Origin: JAGXOF01 sp046545575
Lineage (GTDB): Bacteria; Chloroflexota; Dehalococcoidia; SZUA-161; SpSt-899
DNA: 47,363 bases
Assembly: GCA_046545575.1 (NCBI GenBank)
Contig: JBKGZM010000008.1
Span: forward strand, 1 to 47,363
Direction: 5' to 3'
The number at the start of each line of letters is the position of its first letter. Position 1 is the stretch's first letter. This document shows positions 1 to 7,512 of this stretch, one piece after another. Under the pieces are notes generated by a model. It saw only the letters and a list, made by a program, of their open reading frames with translations, was not told the origin of the DNA and did not search any database. The position numbers and the translations under genes are program-made.

Positions 1-1267
1 TGCCGTCGATGCGGATCTCGCCGGTGTCGTAGTCGTACAGCCGCAGCAGCAGGTCTGCGAGCGTGGATTTGCCGGAACCGGAGGGGCCAACGACTGCAGT
101 AACGCTGTCTTTTTCTATGCTCAGCGATACATCTTCCAGTGTGGATTCCCTGCCTGTATAGGCGAAGCTTACATGGTCGAGATCAATACCGTGTTGCAGG
201 TCCCGGAATTCGATGCTGGCGTTTTTCATTTGAGTGTATGTTGTATCGAGAAGGAATTCCCGGACCGTTTCCAGGTTGGGGAGGAAATTGGATACGTTCA
301 TCAGCGTCGTTCCCGTAGATGTCAACTTTGGCAATAGCTTGAACAAGGCGAAGGCGAATGTGCCGAACATGGGGATCATGGAGAAGAACTGGTCCGGGTA
401 CTGTACTTTTATTCCTATAACAACAATGCCTACCGCTCCGAACATCAGTAGCTCGAGGAGCCGGGCAGGGACCTGGTTCCAGAACTGGTTCCTGGCCCAG
501 TGTTTCCAGCGCGAAGTAGCCGCCTGGTTGAACCTCTTCGCCCACTGAGACGAGCTTCCGCCGGCACGTATTTGCTTGGCACCGGATACGTACTCGTTCA
601 TGATTACATTCTCGTTTTCCACCGCCCTGCGCATTCCCCTGCCGGTTACATACGAGATGGTTCTACTGAGATATTGGGTCAAGTAATAATAGCCTGCCCC
701 GGCAACTACCACGGCGATGGTGCCCTTCCATGAGATCGAGATCAATAGAAAGAGGACGAACACTCCCAGGACGACTTCCATCACGGACTTTGTTAGCGCC
801 ATAACCACCTGGCCTATGAACTGGGGAGCCTGCGAGCCCTTATATATAAGCTCTCCCTGCCTGGTATCCGCGAAGAAACGGTAATCCGACTCGGTATATT
901 TGCGGAATACCTTCTGCTCGTGCTCTCTGACGATTTTGGCTGTGACCCTGGGGGCGAGATTGGCATAGAGTAATCTGGAGGAGGAATACAGGACGGTAAA
1001 GATAACAAACAGAATACAACTTGATATTAATACATCATCAACCGGGATGACCTTGGCTACCTCGGTTAGCAGACTGAGGAAGAATCCCTTGCTCGAGACT
1101 GCTTCCTCTCCCAGGCTGGCGTTGAGGATAGGGTGCAGGAGGGCCATGTGAAGGGTCTCCAGCAGCCCATTTGCCGCACAGAGCCCCAGCAGGATGAGAA
1201 GATACAACCTGTAGGGCTTCAGGAAGAACCATAGTGTTTCGAGGACTCTTCTTACCTTTCCCGGCAT
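1..1267 (-). CDS. ABC exporter, fused permease-ATPase (partial, cut by left edge)
   Basis: The reading frame is open from an ATG at 1267 to the left edge, about 422 residues. The first ~320 residues are strongly hydrophobic with several membrane segments and long charged loops, as in type IV (MsbA/LmrA-like) exporters. After it comes the start of a nucleotide-binding domain with an A-loop aromatic (VSFAYTGRES) and a Walker A motif GPSGSGKST near residue 393. The signature motif, Walker B and H-loop lie beyond the window. The family exports lipids, drugs or peptides across the inner membrane; the substrate cannot be told here. The start is chosen because the protein begins MPGKVRRV and leads into the first membrane helix; a GAGAAAGAAGA stretch upstream is a weak ribosome site. 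High confidence in family, low in substrate. Confidence 0.9.
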   Translation of the reverse strand, partial: MPGKVRRVLETLWFFLKPYRLYLLILLGLCAANGLLETLHMALLHPILNASLGEEAVSSKGFFLSLLTEVAKVIPVDDVLISSCILFVIFTVLYSSSRLLYANLAPRVTAKIVREHEQKVFRKYTESDYRFFADTRQGELIYKGSQAPQFIGQVVMALTKSVMEVVLGVFVLFLLISISWKGTIAVVVAGAGYYYLTQYLSRTISYVTGRGMRRAVENENVIMNEYVSGAKQIRAGGSSSQWAKRFNQAATSRWKHWARNQFWNQVPARLLELLMFGAVGIVVIGIKVQYPDQFFSMIPMFGTFAFALFKLLPKLTSTGTTLMNVSNFLPNLETVREFLLDTTYTQMKNASIEFRDLQHGIDLDHVSFAYTGRESTLEDVSLSIEKDSVTAVVGPSGSGKSTLADLLLRLYDYDTGEIRIDG

Positions 1268-1340
1268 TCTCTTCTTTCTCTATCCCTTTCGTTTCTGGTG
1301 TATCATACCGTACTTGAGAGGGGAGATTCAAGGAGTTGAT

Positions 1341-1403
1341 AGCTCATGGCTTATGGCTCATGGCTCATGGCTGTTGGCTGATGGCTCATAGCTCATGGCT
1401 GAT
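1341..1403. repeat. Degenerate 7-bp tandem array (consensus GGCTCAT), about 9 units
   Basis: Nine consecutive heptamers can be laid out without gaps: AGCTCAT, GGCTTAT, GGCTCAT twice, GGCTGTT, GGCTGAT, GGCTCAT, AGCTCAT, GGCTGAT. The array lies between the exporter start and the 3' end of hicA. It resembles the short tandemly repeated heptamers known from cyanobacterial and some other genomes. It carries no start codon with a ribosome site and no coding potential. Confidence 0.85.
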
Positions 1404-1459
1404 CCGGCAGTGCTCTGCACCAGTTCACCGGAGCACTAGCGAATGAAACCGCCAAACCC

Positions 1460-1690
1460 TCACTCCTTGTCTGCCCTCAACCACTCCTCACGAGTTATGC
1501 CAGCACGGTTGATTATCTCCTTCAACAAAGGGATACCGATATCTTGACGGTGAGGATTCGGAATGGTCAGTCTGAAATCGCCCTTTAACATAAAGTGATG
1601 CTTACCGCTTCGATGAGGACCATTATACCCTAAGCTGCGCAGTTTACTCACCAACTCATTCCATGATACAGGTCTGAGGCGACGGGTCAT
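1460..1690 (-). CDS. hicA: HicA-type mRNA interferase toxin
   Basis: A 76-residue protein with the HicA double-stranded-RNA-binding-like fold signature: the N-terminal RPVSWNELVSKLRSLGY helix, then SGKHHFMLKG holding the conserved Gly-x-His-His catalytic region (residues ~28-33), and a basic IPNPHRQDIG loop that leads to the C-terminal LLKEIINRAGITREEW helix. HicA toxins cleave mRNA independently of translation. Its ATG overlaps the TGA of the upstream gene (ATGA), so it is translationally coupled to the antitoxin. The gene order antitoxin-toxin is the less usual order for hicAB loci. Length is within the normal family range and no residue looks lost, so the toxin is probably functional. Confidence 0.88.
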   Translation of the reverse strand: MTRRLRPVSWNELVSKLRSLGYNGPHRSGKHHFMLKGDFRLTIPNPHRQDIGIPLLKEIINRAGITREEWLRADKE

Positions 1691-1938
1691 TCCGAACCAG
1701 CCATTTGAACTTGTGCATTCAGGTCGATTTCCCCCAGAGGGGGAATTTCATGCCCTAATCTCAGGCCTAACAATAGCCAATCCTCTACAACTGATTCCAG
1801 TTCTTCTCTACAATTTTCGAGACTATCAGCATTAGCCCACACACCTGGTAGCTCGTCAACCCAGCCATAATACGCTCCATCTTCAAGCATTTTGTACTTG
1901 GCTCGACGCATAACCTCATGCAAGTATTTCGTGATCAT
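1687..1938 (-). CDS. hicB: HicB-type antitoxin
   Basis: An 83-residue protein beginning MITKYLHEVMRRAKYK, with the HicB partial RNase-H-like fold signature: YYGWVDELPGVWANADSLENCREELESV, in which the P-G-V-x-A step and following helix are typical. The ATG at 1938 is preferred over a longer frame because AAAGGAGGG sits just upstream, and the extra 49 upstream codons would only translate the neighbouring heptamer array. It neutralises the downstream HicA and probably represses its own promoter. The C-terminal part is short and lacks a clear ribbon-helix-helix or HTH domain, so DNA binding is not evident. Toxin and antitoxin form a two-gene operon. Confidence 0.85.
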   Translation of the reverse strand: MITKYLHEVMRRAKYKMLEDGAYYGWVDELPGVWANADSLENCREELESVVEDWLLLGLRLGHEIPPLGEIDLNAQVQMAGSE

Positions 1939-1963
1939 CCCAGCCCTCCTTTCAACATCTCCT

Positions 1964-1992
1964 ATTATAACCCTGAGACGGCTTGCGGTCGA
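1964..1992 (-). promoter_or_regulatory. Probable hicBA promoter
   Basis: On the minus strand a perfect TATAAT (1969-1964) is preceded after 17 bases by TCGACC (1992-1987), a fair -35 match. The -35 lies in the edge of the GTCGACA heptamer array, so the array may supply alternate -35-like elements or overlap an operator. Confidence 0.5.
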
Positions 1993-2029
1993 GAGTCGGT
2001 AGTCGACAGTCGACGGTCGGCAGTCCACA
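1988..2029. repeat. Degenerate 7-bp tandem array (consensus GTCGACA), 6 units
   Basis: Six gap-free heptamers: GTCGAGA, GTCGGTA, GTCGACA, GTCGACG, GTCGGCA, GTCCACA. The array abuts the putative -35 of hicBA. It differs in sequence from the GGCTCAT array on the other side of the operon but has the same 7-bp period. Confidence 0.85.
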
Positions 2030-2044
2030 GTTAGTTCTTTGAGT

Positions 2045-2254
2045 TCATAGAGTTTCTGTGGAATCAATATAGGAATCAATGGCATCCTTGAAGTTGACTA
2101 CATCAACTGAAATGCGTGCAGATGGCTTCCCCTTGCTTTGGGCCATGCTCTCCATTTCCTTATGAACCTCAGCATCGAAGAACTTCTCCCCACATTGTTG
2201 ACATACCCTCGCCGGGACATTCTCAAAGACAACCAGTTTCTCTCCCCATCTGCT
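2045..2254 (-). pseudogene. YgiT/MqsA-type zinc-finger antitoxin, C-terminal remnant
   Basis: From 2254 down the minus strand an open frame reads GEKLVVFENVPARVC-QQCGEKFFDAEVHKEME and then SKGKPSARISVDVV, ending at a TGA at 2045. The V-P-A-x-V-C-x-x-C-G-E-K pattern and the following D-x-E-V helix are typical of the second half of YgiT-type zinc-finger proteins (MqsA-like antitoxins). The first CxxC half is missing: a TAA closes the frame just upstream, and only a suggestive LHVVCGKADGE appears in another frame. No start codon with a ribosome site precedes the remnant, so it is most likely dead. The partner toxin was not found. Confidence 0.5.
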
Positions 2255-2404
2255 TTACCGCAAACCACATGCAGACGAGCCTCAGGCTACCTTGAACTCG
2301 AAGGCCGATTCGCACGCGAATTACTTTTAGAGGAGCTGCGATGTGTGCGCTTTCGCTCGAAGCCAGTGTTGGGGTAAACTGCCCCACGGCTGTCGTTGTG
2401 GCTC

Positions 2405-2767
2405 CTACCATGACGTCGTAGCGAGTTGAGGTTCATTCTGGCGAGAGGCGAGGAGGAAGAATGATTCCACGCCTGGGTGAACGGGGGCACCGCGGAAATG
2501 GTGGTAGTAGTGCAGCAGAGCTTTTTGGCAGCTAGCACCGATCGGCACCATCCGCTCCTTGGCACCTTTGCCTAAGACCTTGACATAATGTTGGTCCAGA
2601 TGAACATCAGCCTCTTTTACATTGACCAGCTCGGAAAGGCGCAACCCCGCGTCCAAGAAGAGGGTCAACATGGCCGCGTTTCGGGAGCCGATAGTCGTGT
2701 TGTGATTGATGCTAATGAGGGGCTTTAATCGCGGGGGGTTCTGACTAGTCAGATGGCCGCTTTTGGG
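2405..2767 (-). pseudogene. Tyrosine recombinase/integrase, internal fragment
   Basis: The frame from 2767 to 2405 encodes an integrase-like stretch: a region ending NTTIGSRNAAMLTLFLDAG, then LRLSELVNVKEADV and YVKVLGKGAKERMVPIG. This is the beginning of the XerC/D-type catalytic domain, with the first catalytic Arg in GLRLSEL and the beta-strand Lys in GKGAKER. The N-terminal SAM-like domain is cut off by an in-frame TAA at 2768-2770. The C-terminal HxLRH, second Arg and Tyr nucleophile are missing because the frame ends in unrelated residues. It is therefore a dead fragment of a mobile element or integron-type integrase. Between 2255 and 2404 I see nothing else recognisable. Confidence 0.7.
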
Positions 2768-2895
2768 TTATATGGCAAAAAAGCACCTTTTTCAGGCGCC
2801 TCCGAAGCGGGAATCGCTAGGCCGTGATTAAGCGGGCTTCTCCTTACCACTATTGACCTTGAAGGGATACTGCCTCAGTTAAGAATTCAGGAGTA

Positions 2896-2924
2896 TTGAC
2901 AAAGGATTGGACAGTGTGTTAAAA
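2896..2924 (+). promoter_or_regulatory. groESL promoter
   Basis: A consensus TTGACA (2896-2901) is followed after 17 bases by TTAAAA (2919-2924). The transcription start would fall in or next to the CIRCE element immediately downstream, the usual arrangement for HrcA repression. Confidence 0.75.
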
Positions 2925-2929
2925 AATAT

Positions 2930-2956
2930 TTAGCACTCTCTGCCGAAGAGTGCTAA
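2930..2956. promoter_or_regulatory. CIRCE element (HrcA operator)
   Basis: The perfect inverted repeat TTAGCACTC, 9-base spacer, GAGTGCTAA matches the CIRCE consensus exactly. It lies between the promoter and the groES ribosome site. It implies a heat-shock repressor HrcA encoded elsewhere in the genome; hrcA, grpE and dnaK are not in this window. Confidence 0.97.
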
Positions 2957-2975
2957 AAAAAGGAGGGAGGTTGAT

Positions 2976-3275
2976 ATGGCAATAGATGTTACTCCGTTGG
3001 CTGACAGGGTTGTAGTAAAGCCTATAAGCCGCGAGGAAGTAAGTAAGGGGGGCATCGTTCTCCCGGATACCGCTCAAGAGAAGCCCCAGGAGGGGGAAGT
3101 GGTAGCGGTTGGCCCAGGTAAACTCAGCGAAGATGGGAGCAAGCGGGTTCCTCTGGATGTCAAAGTCGGTGATACTGTCATCTACGCCAAATATGCTGGC
3201 ACCGAGTGGAAATTCGGAGATGAAGACTATCTTATCCTGCGCGAAAGTGACATCCAGGCTAAAAGGAATAAATAG
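2976..3275 (+). CDS. groES: Co-chaperonin GroES (Cpn10)
   Basis: A 99-residue protein of normal length. It has the N-terminal PLADRVVVKP strand, the mobile loop region SKGGIVLPDTAQEKPQEGEVVAVGPG (residues ~23-48) that binds GroEL, and the C-terminal GDTVIYAKYAGTEWKFGDEDYLILRESDI region. It forms the heptameric lid over GroEL in the cytoplasm. AGGAGG sits just upstream of the ATG. It is the first gene of the CIRCE-controlled groES-groEL operon, 19 bases before groEL. Confidence 0.98.
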   Translation: MAIDVTPLADRVVVKPISREEVSKGGIVLPDTAQEKPQEGEVVAVGPGKLSEDGSKRVPLDVKVGDTVIYAKYAGTEWKFGDEDYLILRESDIQAKRNK

Positions 3276-3294
3276 TAAATAAAAGGAGGAAGAG

Positions 3295-4923
3295 ATGGCA
3301 AAACAGCTTAGTTATGGTGAAGATGCAAGACGATCGCTTCTTAAGGGTGTAGATACCCTGGTTAATGCGATGAAGGTTACTCTTGGTCCTAGGGGGCGCC
3401 CGGTAGCGCTTGACAAGAAATTTGGTGCTCCTTCAGTTGTCGATGACGGGGTTAGCATCGCTAAAGAGATTGAGCTGGAGGATTCGTTTGAGAACATGGG
3501 CGCTCAGCTGGTTAAGGAAGCAGCGACCAAGACTAACGATGCCTGTGGTGACGGGACTACGACGTCCAGTGTAATAGCACAATCCATTATTCATGATGGG
3601 ATGAGGAACATCGCCGCTGGGGCCAATCCGATGGCCATAAAGCGGGGTATTGAAAAGGGCACAGACGCTGTGGTCGAAGAGTTGAAGAAGATCTCCACTG
3701 AGGTAACAGGCAAGGACCAGGTGACCCAGGTGGCAACAGTTTCTTCACGGGATCATGAAATCGGGAACATCATAGCTGACCTGATGGAGAAGGTCGGCAA
3801 AGATGGCGTTATAACCGTAGAGGAGGGCAGAGGTCTGAAGTTCGAGACCGAGCTTGTGGAAGGCATGAAGTTCGACAGGGGGTACATCAGCCCTTATTTC
3901 ATTACCGACCAGGAGCGAATGGAGTCCGTGATTGAGGACCCATACATCCTCATTACCGACAAGAAGATATCGGCAGTATCTGACTTCCTGCCTGTTCTGG
4001 AGAAGATATTGCAGGTCGGCAAGAACGTAGTCATCATTTCGGAAGATATCGAAGGGGAATCCCTGGCCACGCTGGTAGTCAACAAGATGCGTGGCACTAT
4101 CAACTGCCTGGCTGTAAAGGCCCCGGGCTTCGGCGATCGCCGCAAGGCAATGCTGGAGGATCTCGCTATCCTTACCGGTGGTAAGGTTATCAGTGAAGAT
4201 TTGGGCCGCAAGCTCGATTCAGCAACTATCGAAGACCTTGGCCGAGCGAGAAGAGTAGTTGCCGATAAAGATAACTGCACTGTTGTTGAAGGTAAGGGTT
4301 CTGAGGATGAGATCAATAGCCGGATAAAGCAGATACGAACCCAGATTGACGAGACAACCTCTGATTTTGACCGTGAGAAGCTGCAGGAACGGCTGGCTCG
4401 TCTTGCTGGCGGTGTAGCTGTGTTGAAGGTTGGCGCAGCCACCGAGGCGGACCTGAAGGAGAAGAAGTTAAGGACCGAGGATGCCCTGTCAGCTACACGT
4501 GCCGCGGTAGAGGAAGGTATTGTTCCTGGTGGTGGAACATCCCTGCTTCAGTGCATTCCTGCACTGGATAGCCTCAAGCTCCAAGGGGATGAAGCTACCG
4601 GGGTAGATATCCTCAAGCGAGCTCTGCAGGAGCCTATACGTGCTATCGCTGAGAATGCCGGGCAGGATGGCGCTGTGGTTATAGATACCGTCAGAAGGAA
4701 GAAGAAAGGCGTTGGCTACGACGCTGAGAAGAATGAATACGTGAACATGGTGGAGAAAGGACTCATTGACCCAACAAAGGTTGTACGCAGTGGCGTTCAG
4801 AACGCTGCCAGTGCTGCGGTCATGATATTGACCACCGAGTCCTTGGTCACCGATATTCCCGAGGAAAAAGGCGAAGCTGGCGCCGGAGCCGGAGGAGGCG
4901 GAATGCCACCCGGAATGATGTAG
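3295..4923 (+). CDS. groEL: Chaperonin GroEL (Hsp60)
   Basis: A full-length 542-residue Cpn60. The ATP site motifs VTLGPRGR and GDGTTT (residues ~86-91) are present, as are the apical region with GYISPYF, the KAPGFGDRRKAMLEDLA segment, and the equatorial GGVAVLKVGAATE and VPGGGTSLL motifs. The C-terminal tail is Gly/Met rich (GAGGGGMPPGMM), the usual flexible tail within the folding cavity. It assembles as a double heptameric ring and folds proteins with GroES and ATP. The ribosome site AAAGGAGGAAGAG is strong. One small difference from most homologues is GRPVALDKKFG in place of GRNVVLDKKFG near the N terminus. Confidence 0.98.
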   Translation: MAKQLSYGEDARRSLLKGVDTLVNAMKVTLGPRGRPVALDKKFGAPSVVDDGVSIAKEIELEDSFENMGAQLVKEAATKTNDACGDGTTTSSVIAQSIIHDGMRNIAAGANPMAIKRGIEKGTDAVVEELKKISTEVTGKDQVTQVATVSSRDHEIGNIIADLMEKVGKDGVITVEEGRGLKFETELVEGMKFDRGYISPYFITDQERMESVIEDPYILITDKKISAVSDFLPVLEKILQVGKNVVIISEDIEGESLATLVVNKMRGTINCLAVKAPGFGDRRKAMLEDLAILTGGKVISEDLGRKLDSATIEDLGRARRVVADKDNCTVVEGKGSEDEINSRIKQIRTQIDETTSDFDREKLQERLARLAGGVAVLKVGAATEADLKEKKLRTEDALSATRAAVEEGIVPGGGTSLLQCIPALDSLKLQGDEATGVDILKRALQEPIRAIAENAGQDGAVVIDTVRRKKKGVGYDAEKNEYVNMVEKGLIDPTKVVRSGVQNAASAAVMILTTESLVTDIPEEKGEAGAGAGGGGMPPGMM

Positions 4924-4938
4924 AAAATTGAATTCGAA

Positions 4939-4971
4939 AAGCGGCCCGCTAAGGCGGGCCGCTTACTTTTT
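4939..4971 (+). terminator. Rho-independent terminator after groEL
   Basis: An 11-bp perfect stem AAGCGGCCCGC / GCGGGCCGCTT with a TAAG loop is followed by ACTTTTT. It begins 16 bases after the groEL stop. Confidence 0.9.
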
Positions 4972-4987
4972 GCCGTCCTCAACCAAC

Positions 4988-5017
4988 TTGTCACTTGCCA
5001 CCCAAGAGAATTATAAT
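4988..5017 (+). promoter_or_regulatory. Probable dnaJ promoter
   Basis: TTGTCA (4988-4993), 18-base spacer and a perfect TATAAT (5012-5017) lie about 48 bases before the dnaJ ATG. There is no CIRCE-like inverted repeat here, so this gene seems controlled separately from groESL. Confidence 0.65.
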
Positions 5018-5064
5018 GGGAAAGTCAGCTTAGTAGTTACCAGTGCGGAGAGGTGGTGTTACGT

Positions 5065-6198
5065 ATGGCAAACAAGCGCGATTACTATGATATCTTAGGA
5101 GTAGGACGCGATGCGAGTGGTGAAGAGATCAAGAAAGCCTATCGCAAGTTAGCGTTTCAATATCATCCTGACCGAAATAAAAACGAGGCCGCCGAGGAGA
5201 AGTTTAAAGAGGTAAACGAGGCATATGAGGTCCTGAGTAACCCTCAAAAGCGGTCGAATTACGATCGCTTTGGGCAAGCGGATATCAGCGGATTCGGGTC
5301 GGGCTTTGAAGACTTTGATTTCGGCAGCTTTGGCGATATCTTCGATGCGTTCTTCGGTAGCGGCGGTGCTACAAGGTCGAGGAGAAGGAGACGTGCCGCT
5401 GAGCGTGGCACGGACGTACACCGGAGAGTAGAGATATCCTTTGAGGAGGCGGCGTTTGGGTGTGAAAAGGAGGTTGAGGTCGAACGCGTTGAGGCCTGCT
5501 CAGTTTGTGGCGGAACCGGGAGCGAACCGGGTACTGAGCCGATGACTTGTCCCGACTGTGGTGGTGCAGGTGAAGTACGGCGCACGCAACGCAGCCTATT
5601 TGGGCTTTTTACCAGTGTTTCTCCATGTGAGCGGTGTGGGGGCACGGGACGGATAATTACTCACCGCTGTATGCAATGTGATGGCTCAGGCAAGGAAAAG
5701 AGAAAGCGCACGGTCACAGTGAGAGTCCCCGGTGGCATTGATAATAATAATACAATCAGAGTAACAGGGGAAGGAAATGTCGGGCTGGCAGGTGGCCCAC
5801 CTGGGAACCTGTACGTTACCGTATCGGTAGCAGAACATGAGTTCCTTCGCCGCGATGGAGTTGACGTAGTTTACGATCTCCCCTTGAACTTCGCACAGGC
5901 TGCTTTAGGCGATGAGATCCGAGTGCCAACACTCGATGGTGATTTCACTCTTAAGGTCCCTGCAGGGGTGCAGAATGGCAGGGTGTTCCGAATCAAAGGC
6001 CGAGGGATCACTCACCTGGAAAGGCAGGGTCGGGGGGATCAGTTGGTCGTGATTCATGTGGTTACCCCGACATCGCTGGATGAAAGGCAGAGGTCTCTTT
6101 TGCAGGAATTGTCAGAGACCCTGGAGCCGGCTGATCTCCCTCAAGAGAGTAAGAGCTTCTTCGATAGAGTAAGAGGTGCCTTTGGCGGCTACAGATAA
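5065..6198 (+). CDS. dnaJ: Chaperone DnaJ (type I Hsp40)
   Basis: A complete class-I J-protein of about 377 residues. It has an N-terminal J domain with HPD in YHPDRNK, a Gly/Phe-rich linker (FGSGFEDFDFGSFGDIF), four zinc-binding CxxCxGxG repeats (CSVCGGTG, CPDCGGAG, CERCGGTG, CMQCDGSG), and the two beta-sandwich client-binding domains. It stimulates DnaK ATPase and delivers clients. The ATG at 5065 begins MANKRDYYDILGV, the canonical start, and is preferred to an in-frame GTG at 5053; GGAGAGGTGG lies upstream. An arginine cluster (SRRRRRAAERG) between the G/F region and the zinc domain is stronger than usual. dnaK and grpE are not adjacent. Confidence 0.96.
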   Translation: MANKRDYYDILGVGRDASGEEIKKAYRKLAFQYHPDRNKNEAAEEKFKEVNEAYEVLSNPQKRSNYDRFGQADISGFGSGFEDFDFGSFGDIFDAFFGSGGATRSRRRRRAAERGTDVHRRVEISFEEAAFGCEKEVEVERVEACSVCGGTGSEPGTEPMTCPDCGGAGEVRRTQRSLFGLFTSVSPCERCGGTGRIITHRCMQCDGSGKEKRKRTVTVRVPGGIDNNNTIRVTGEGNVGLAGGPPGNLYVTVSVAEHEFLRRDGVDVVYDLPLNFAQAALGDEIRVPTLDGDFTLKVPAGVQNGRVFRIKGRGITHLERQGRGDQLVVIHVVTPTSLDERQRSLLQELSETLEPADLPQESKSFFDRVRGAFGGYR

Positions 6199-6270
6199 TT
6201 CTATGTTTGGTAGTTCGTTGTTTTTATTCGCATAGCTGTGATTTCTTTGCAACAGGTGACCAGCTGAACC

Positions 6271-7008
6271 ATGCATCGACTTTTTGTCCTCCCAGGGTGT
6301 ATCGATGGAAACAGGGTTACCTTAGCTGACCAACAGGCGCACCAGGTCAAGCATGTGCTACGGTTCAGACCTGGAGACCAGCTTATTGTTTTGGATAACG
6401 CTGGGATGGAGTACCAGGTGCAAATAGTTGACATAACGTCTGAATGGGTTACAGGTGAGGTAGTAGAAACTCGCCGATGTACGAATGAGGTAGGCATTGA
6501 AATAGCCCTATACCAGGCGATACTGAAGGGTGACAAATTCGAGATGGTGTTGCAGAAGTGCACTGAATTGGGTGTTGCCGCATTTGTACCTGTGATCTGC
6601 GAACGGTGTGTTGGTAGGGCACCTGGAGCTTCTAAAGCGGATCGCTGGCGGAAGATTATCGCTGAAGCCGCAGAGCAGTCGGGAAGGGGGAAACTACCGA
6701 ATTTGCACGATGTCGTAGATTTTGAACATGCATGTGAGTTCTCTGAAGGCAAGTCGTTGCTCCCATGGGAATGTGAGCAGGTTATGGGGCTCAGGTCGGT
6801 TTTACAGTCTGCCCAGGAAGAGTATTTGCCCAGATTGAATGTATTCATAGGGCCTGAGGGTGGATTTTCCGATGGAGAGGTTGCGTTTGCCCGGGATAGG
6901 GGTGTGACTCCGGTTACGCTTGGTAAGCTTATACTCCGTGCCGAAACCACTGGTTTGGTAGCGACCTCTGCTATTCTCTACGAATTCGGTGAGCTTGGCG
7001 GCAATTGA
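6271..7008 (+). CDS. rsmE: 16S rRNA m3U1498 methyltransferase RsmE
   Basis: A 245-residue protein with an N-terminal PUA-like domain (MHRLFVLPG, then HQVKHVLRFRPGDQLIVLDN) and a C-terminal SPOUT/trefoil-knot methyltransferase domain. The knot motifs are intact: IGPEGGFSDGE and LGKLILRAETT with a following hydrophobic helix. The enzyme methylates N3 of U1498 of 16S rRNA in the 30S subunit using SAM. The start codon has only a weak ribosome site (CAGGTGACC). smpB follows 22 bases later. Length is normal. Confidence 0.94.
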   Translation: MHRLFVLPGCIDGNRVTLADQQAHQVKHVLRFRPGDQLIVLDNAGMEYQVQIVDITSEWVTGEVVETRRCTNEVGIEIALYQAILKGDKFEMVLQKCTELGVAAFVPVICERCVGRAPGASKADRWRKIIAEAAEQSGRGKLPNLHDVVDFEHACEFSEGKSLLPWECEQVMGLRSVLQSAQEEYLPRLNVFIGPEGGFSDGEVAFARDRGVTPVTLGKLILRAETTGLVATSAILYEFGELGGN

Positions 7009-7030
7009 CTTTACATAATGTTACAAGGCA

Positions 7031-7483
7031 ATGGAAAATAGAACAATTACCGTCAACAGGAAAGCGTATCACGATTACATTATCGAGGATTCCATAGAGG
7101 CCGGATTGGCACTTAAAGGGACCGAGGTTAAGTCTGTTCGGGAAGGAAAGATCAATATCCGTGACGCTTATGCCAAACCTAGAGATGGAGAGCTGTGGCT
7201 GGTGAATGCTCATATTTCTCCGTATCAGGGTGGGAACCGGTATAATCATCACCCAACGCGGGATAGGAAATTGCTATTGCACAAGAGAGAAATAATCAAA
7301 TTGGCCAGCGAAGTGAGCCAAAAAGGGTTGACATTGGTGCCCTTAAGCGTGTATTTTAAGAATAAGCATGCCAAGGTTGAATTGGGCTTGGTCAGGGGGA
7401 GGAAAGTGTATGACAAACGGCGTGCGATTATAGAGCGTGAGGAGCGGCGAGAGGCGGAAAAGGCTATGAAGTCACATAGGTGA
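7031..7483 (+). CDS. smpB: SsrA-binding protein SmpB
   Basis: A 150-residue protein with the SmpB OB-fold: RKAYHDYIIEDSIEAGLALKG, the GTEVKSVREGKINIRDAYA region, the HISPYQGGNRYNHHPTRDRKLLLHK tmRNA-contacting segment and the basic C-terminal tail (KRRAIIEREERREAEKAMKSHR) that mimics an mRNA in the decoding centre. It delivers tmRNA to stalled ribosomes. The tmRNA gene lies 1.3 kb downstream on the same strand, with one gene in between. A near TTACATTATGTTA motif (7011-7023) occupies the gap before it. Confidence 0.96.
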   Translation: MENRTITVNRKAYHDYIIEDSIEAGLALKGTEVKSVREGKINIRDAYAKPRDGELWLVNAHISPYQGGNRYNHHPTRDRKLLLHKREIIKLASEVSQKGLTLVPLSVYFKNKHAKVELGLVRGRKVYDKRRAIIEREERREAEKAMKSHR

Positions 7484-7512
7484 CTTTAAAAAACAAGAAA
7501 AAGGAGGAAGAG

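Noticed and set aside
1341..2029. Possible CRISPR array
   Set aside because: The units are 7 bp in direct tandem without spacers, so they cannot be CRISPR repeats.
2138..2377. Plus-strand open frame of 79 codons over the antitoxin remnant
   Set aside because: The minus strand shows the YgiT-like pattern; the plus frame has no family and no ribosome site.
3312..3497. Short antisense frame at the groEL start
   Set aside because: Same shadow effect; no start signal.
3894..4442. Open frame of 182 codons antisense to groEL
   Set aside because: It lies entirely within the well-conserved groEL frame, has Ser-rich low-complexity content and no ribosome site; it is a shadow of the coding strand.
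6201..6950. Open frame of 249 codons antisense to rsmE
   Set aside because: It mirrors rsmE, has Cys/Ser/Thr-rich composition and no family signature.
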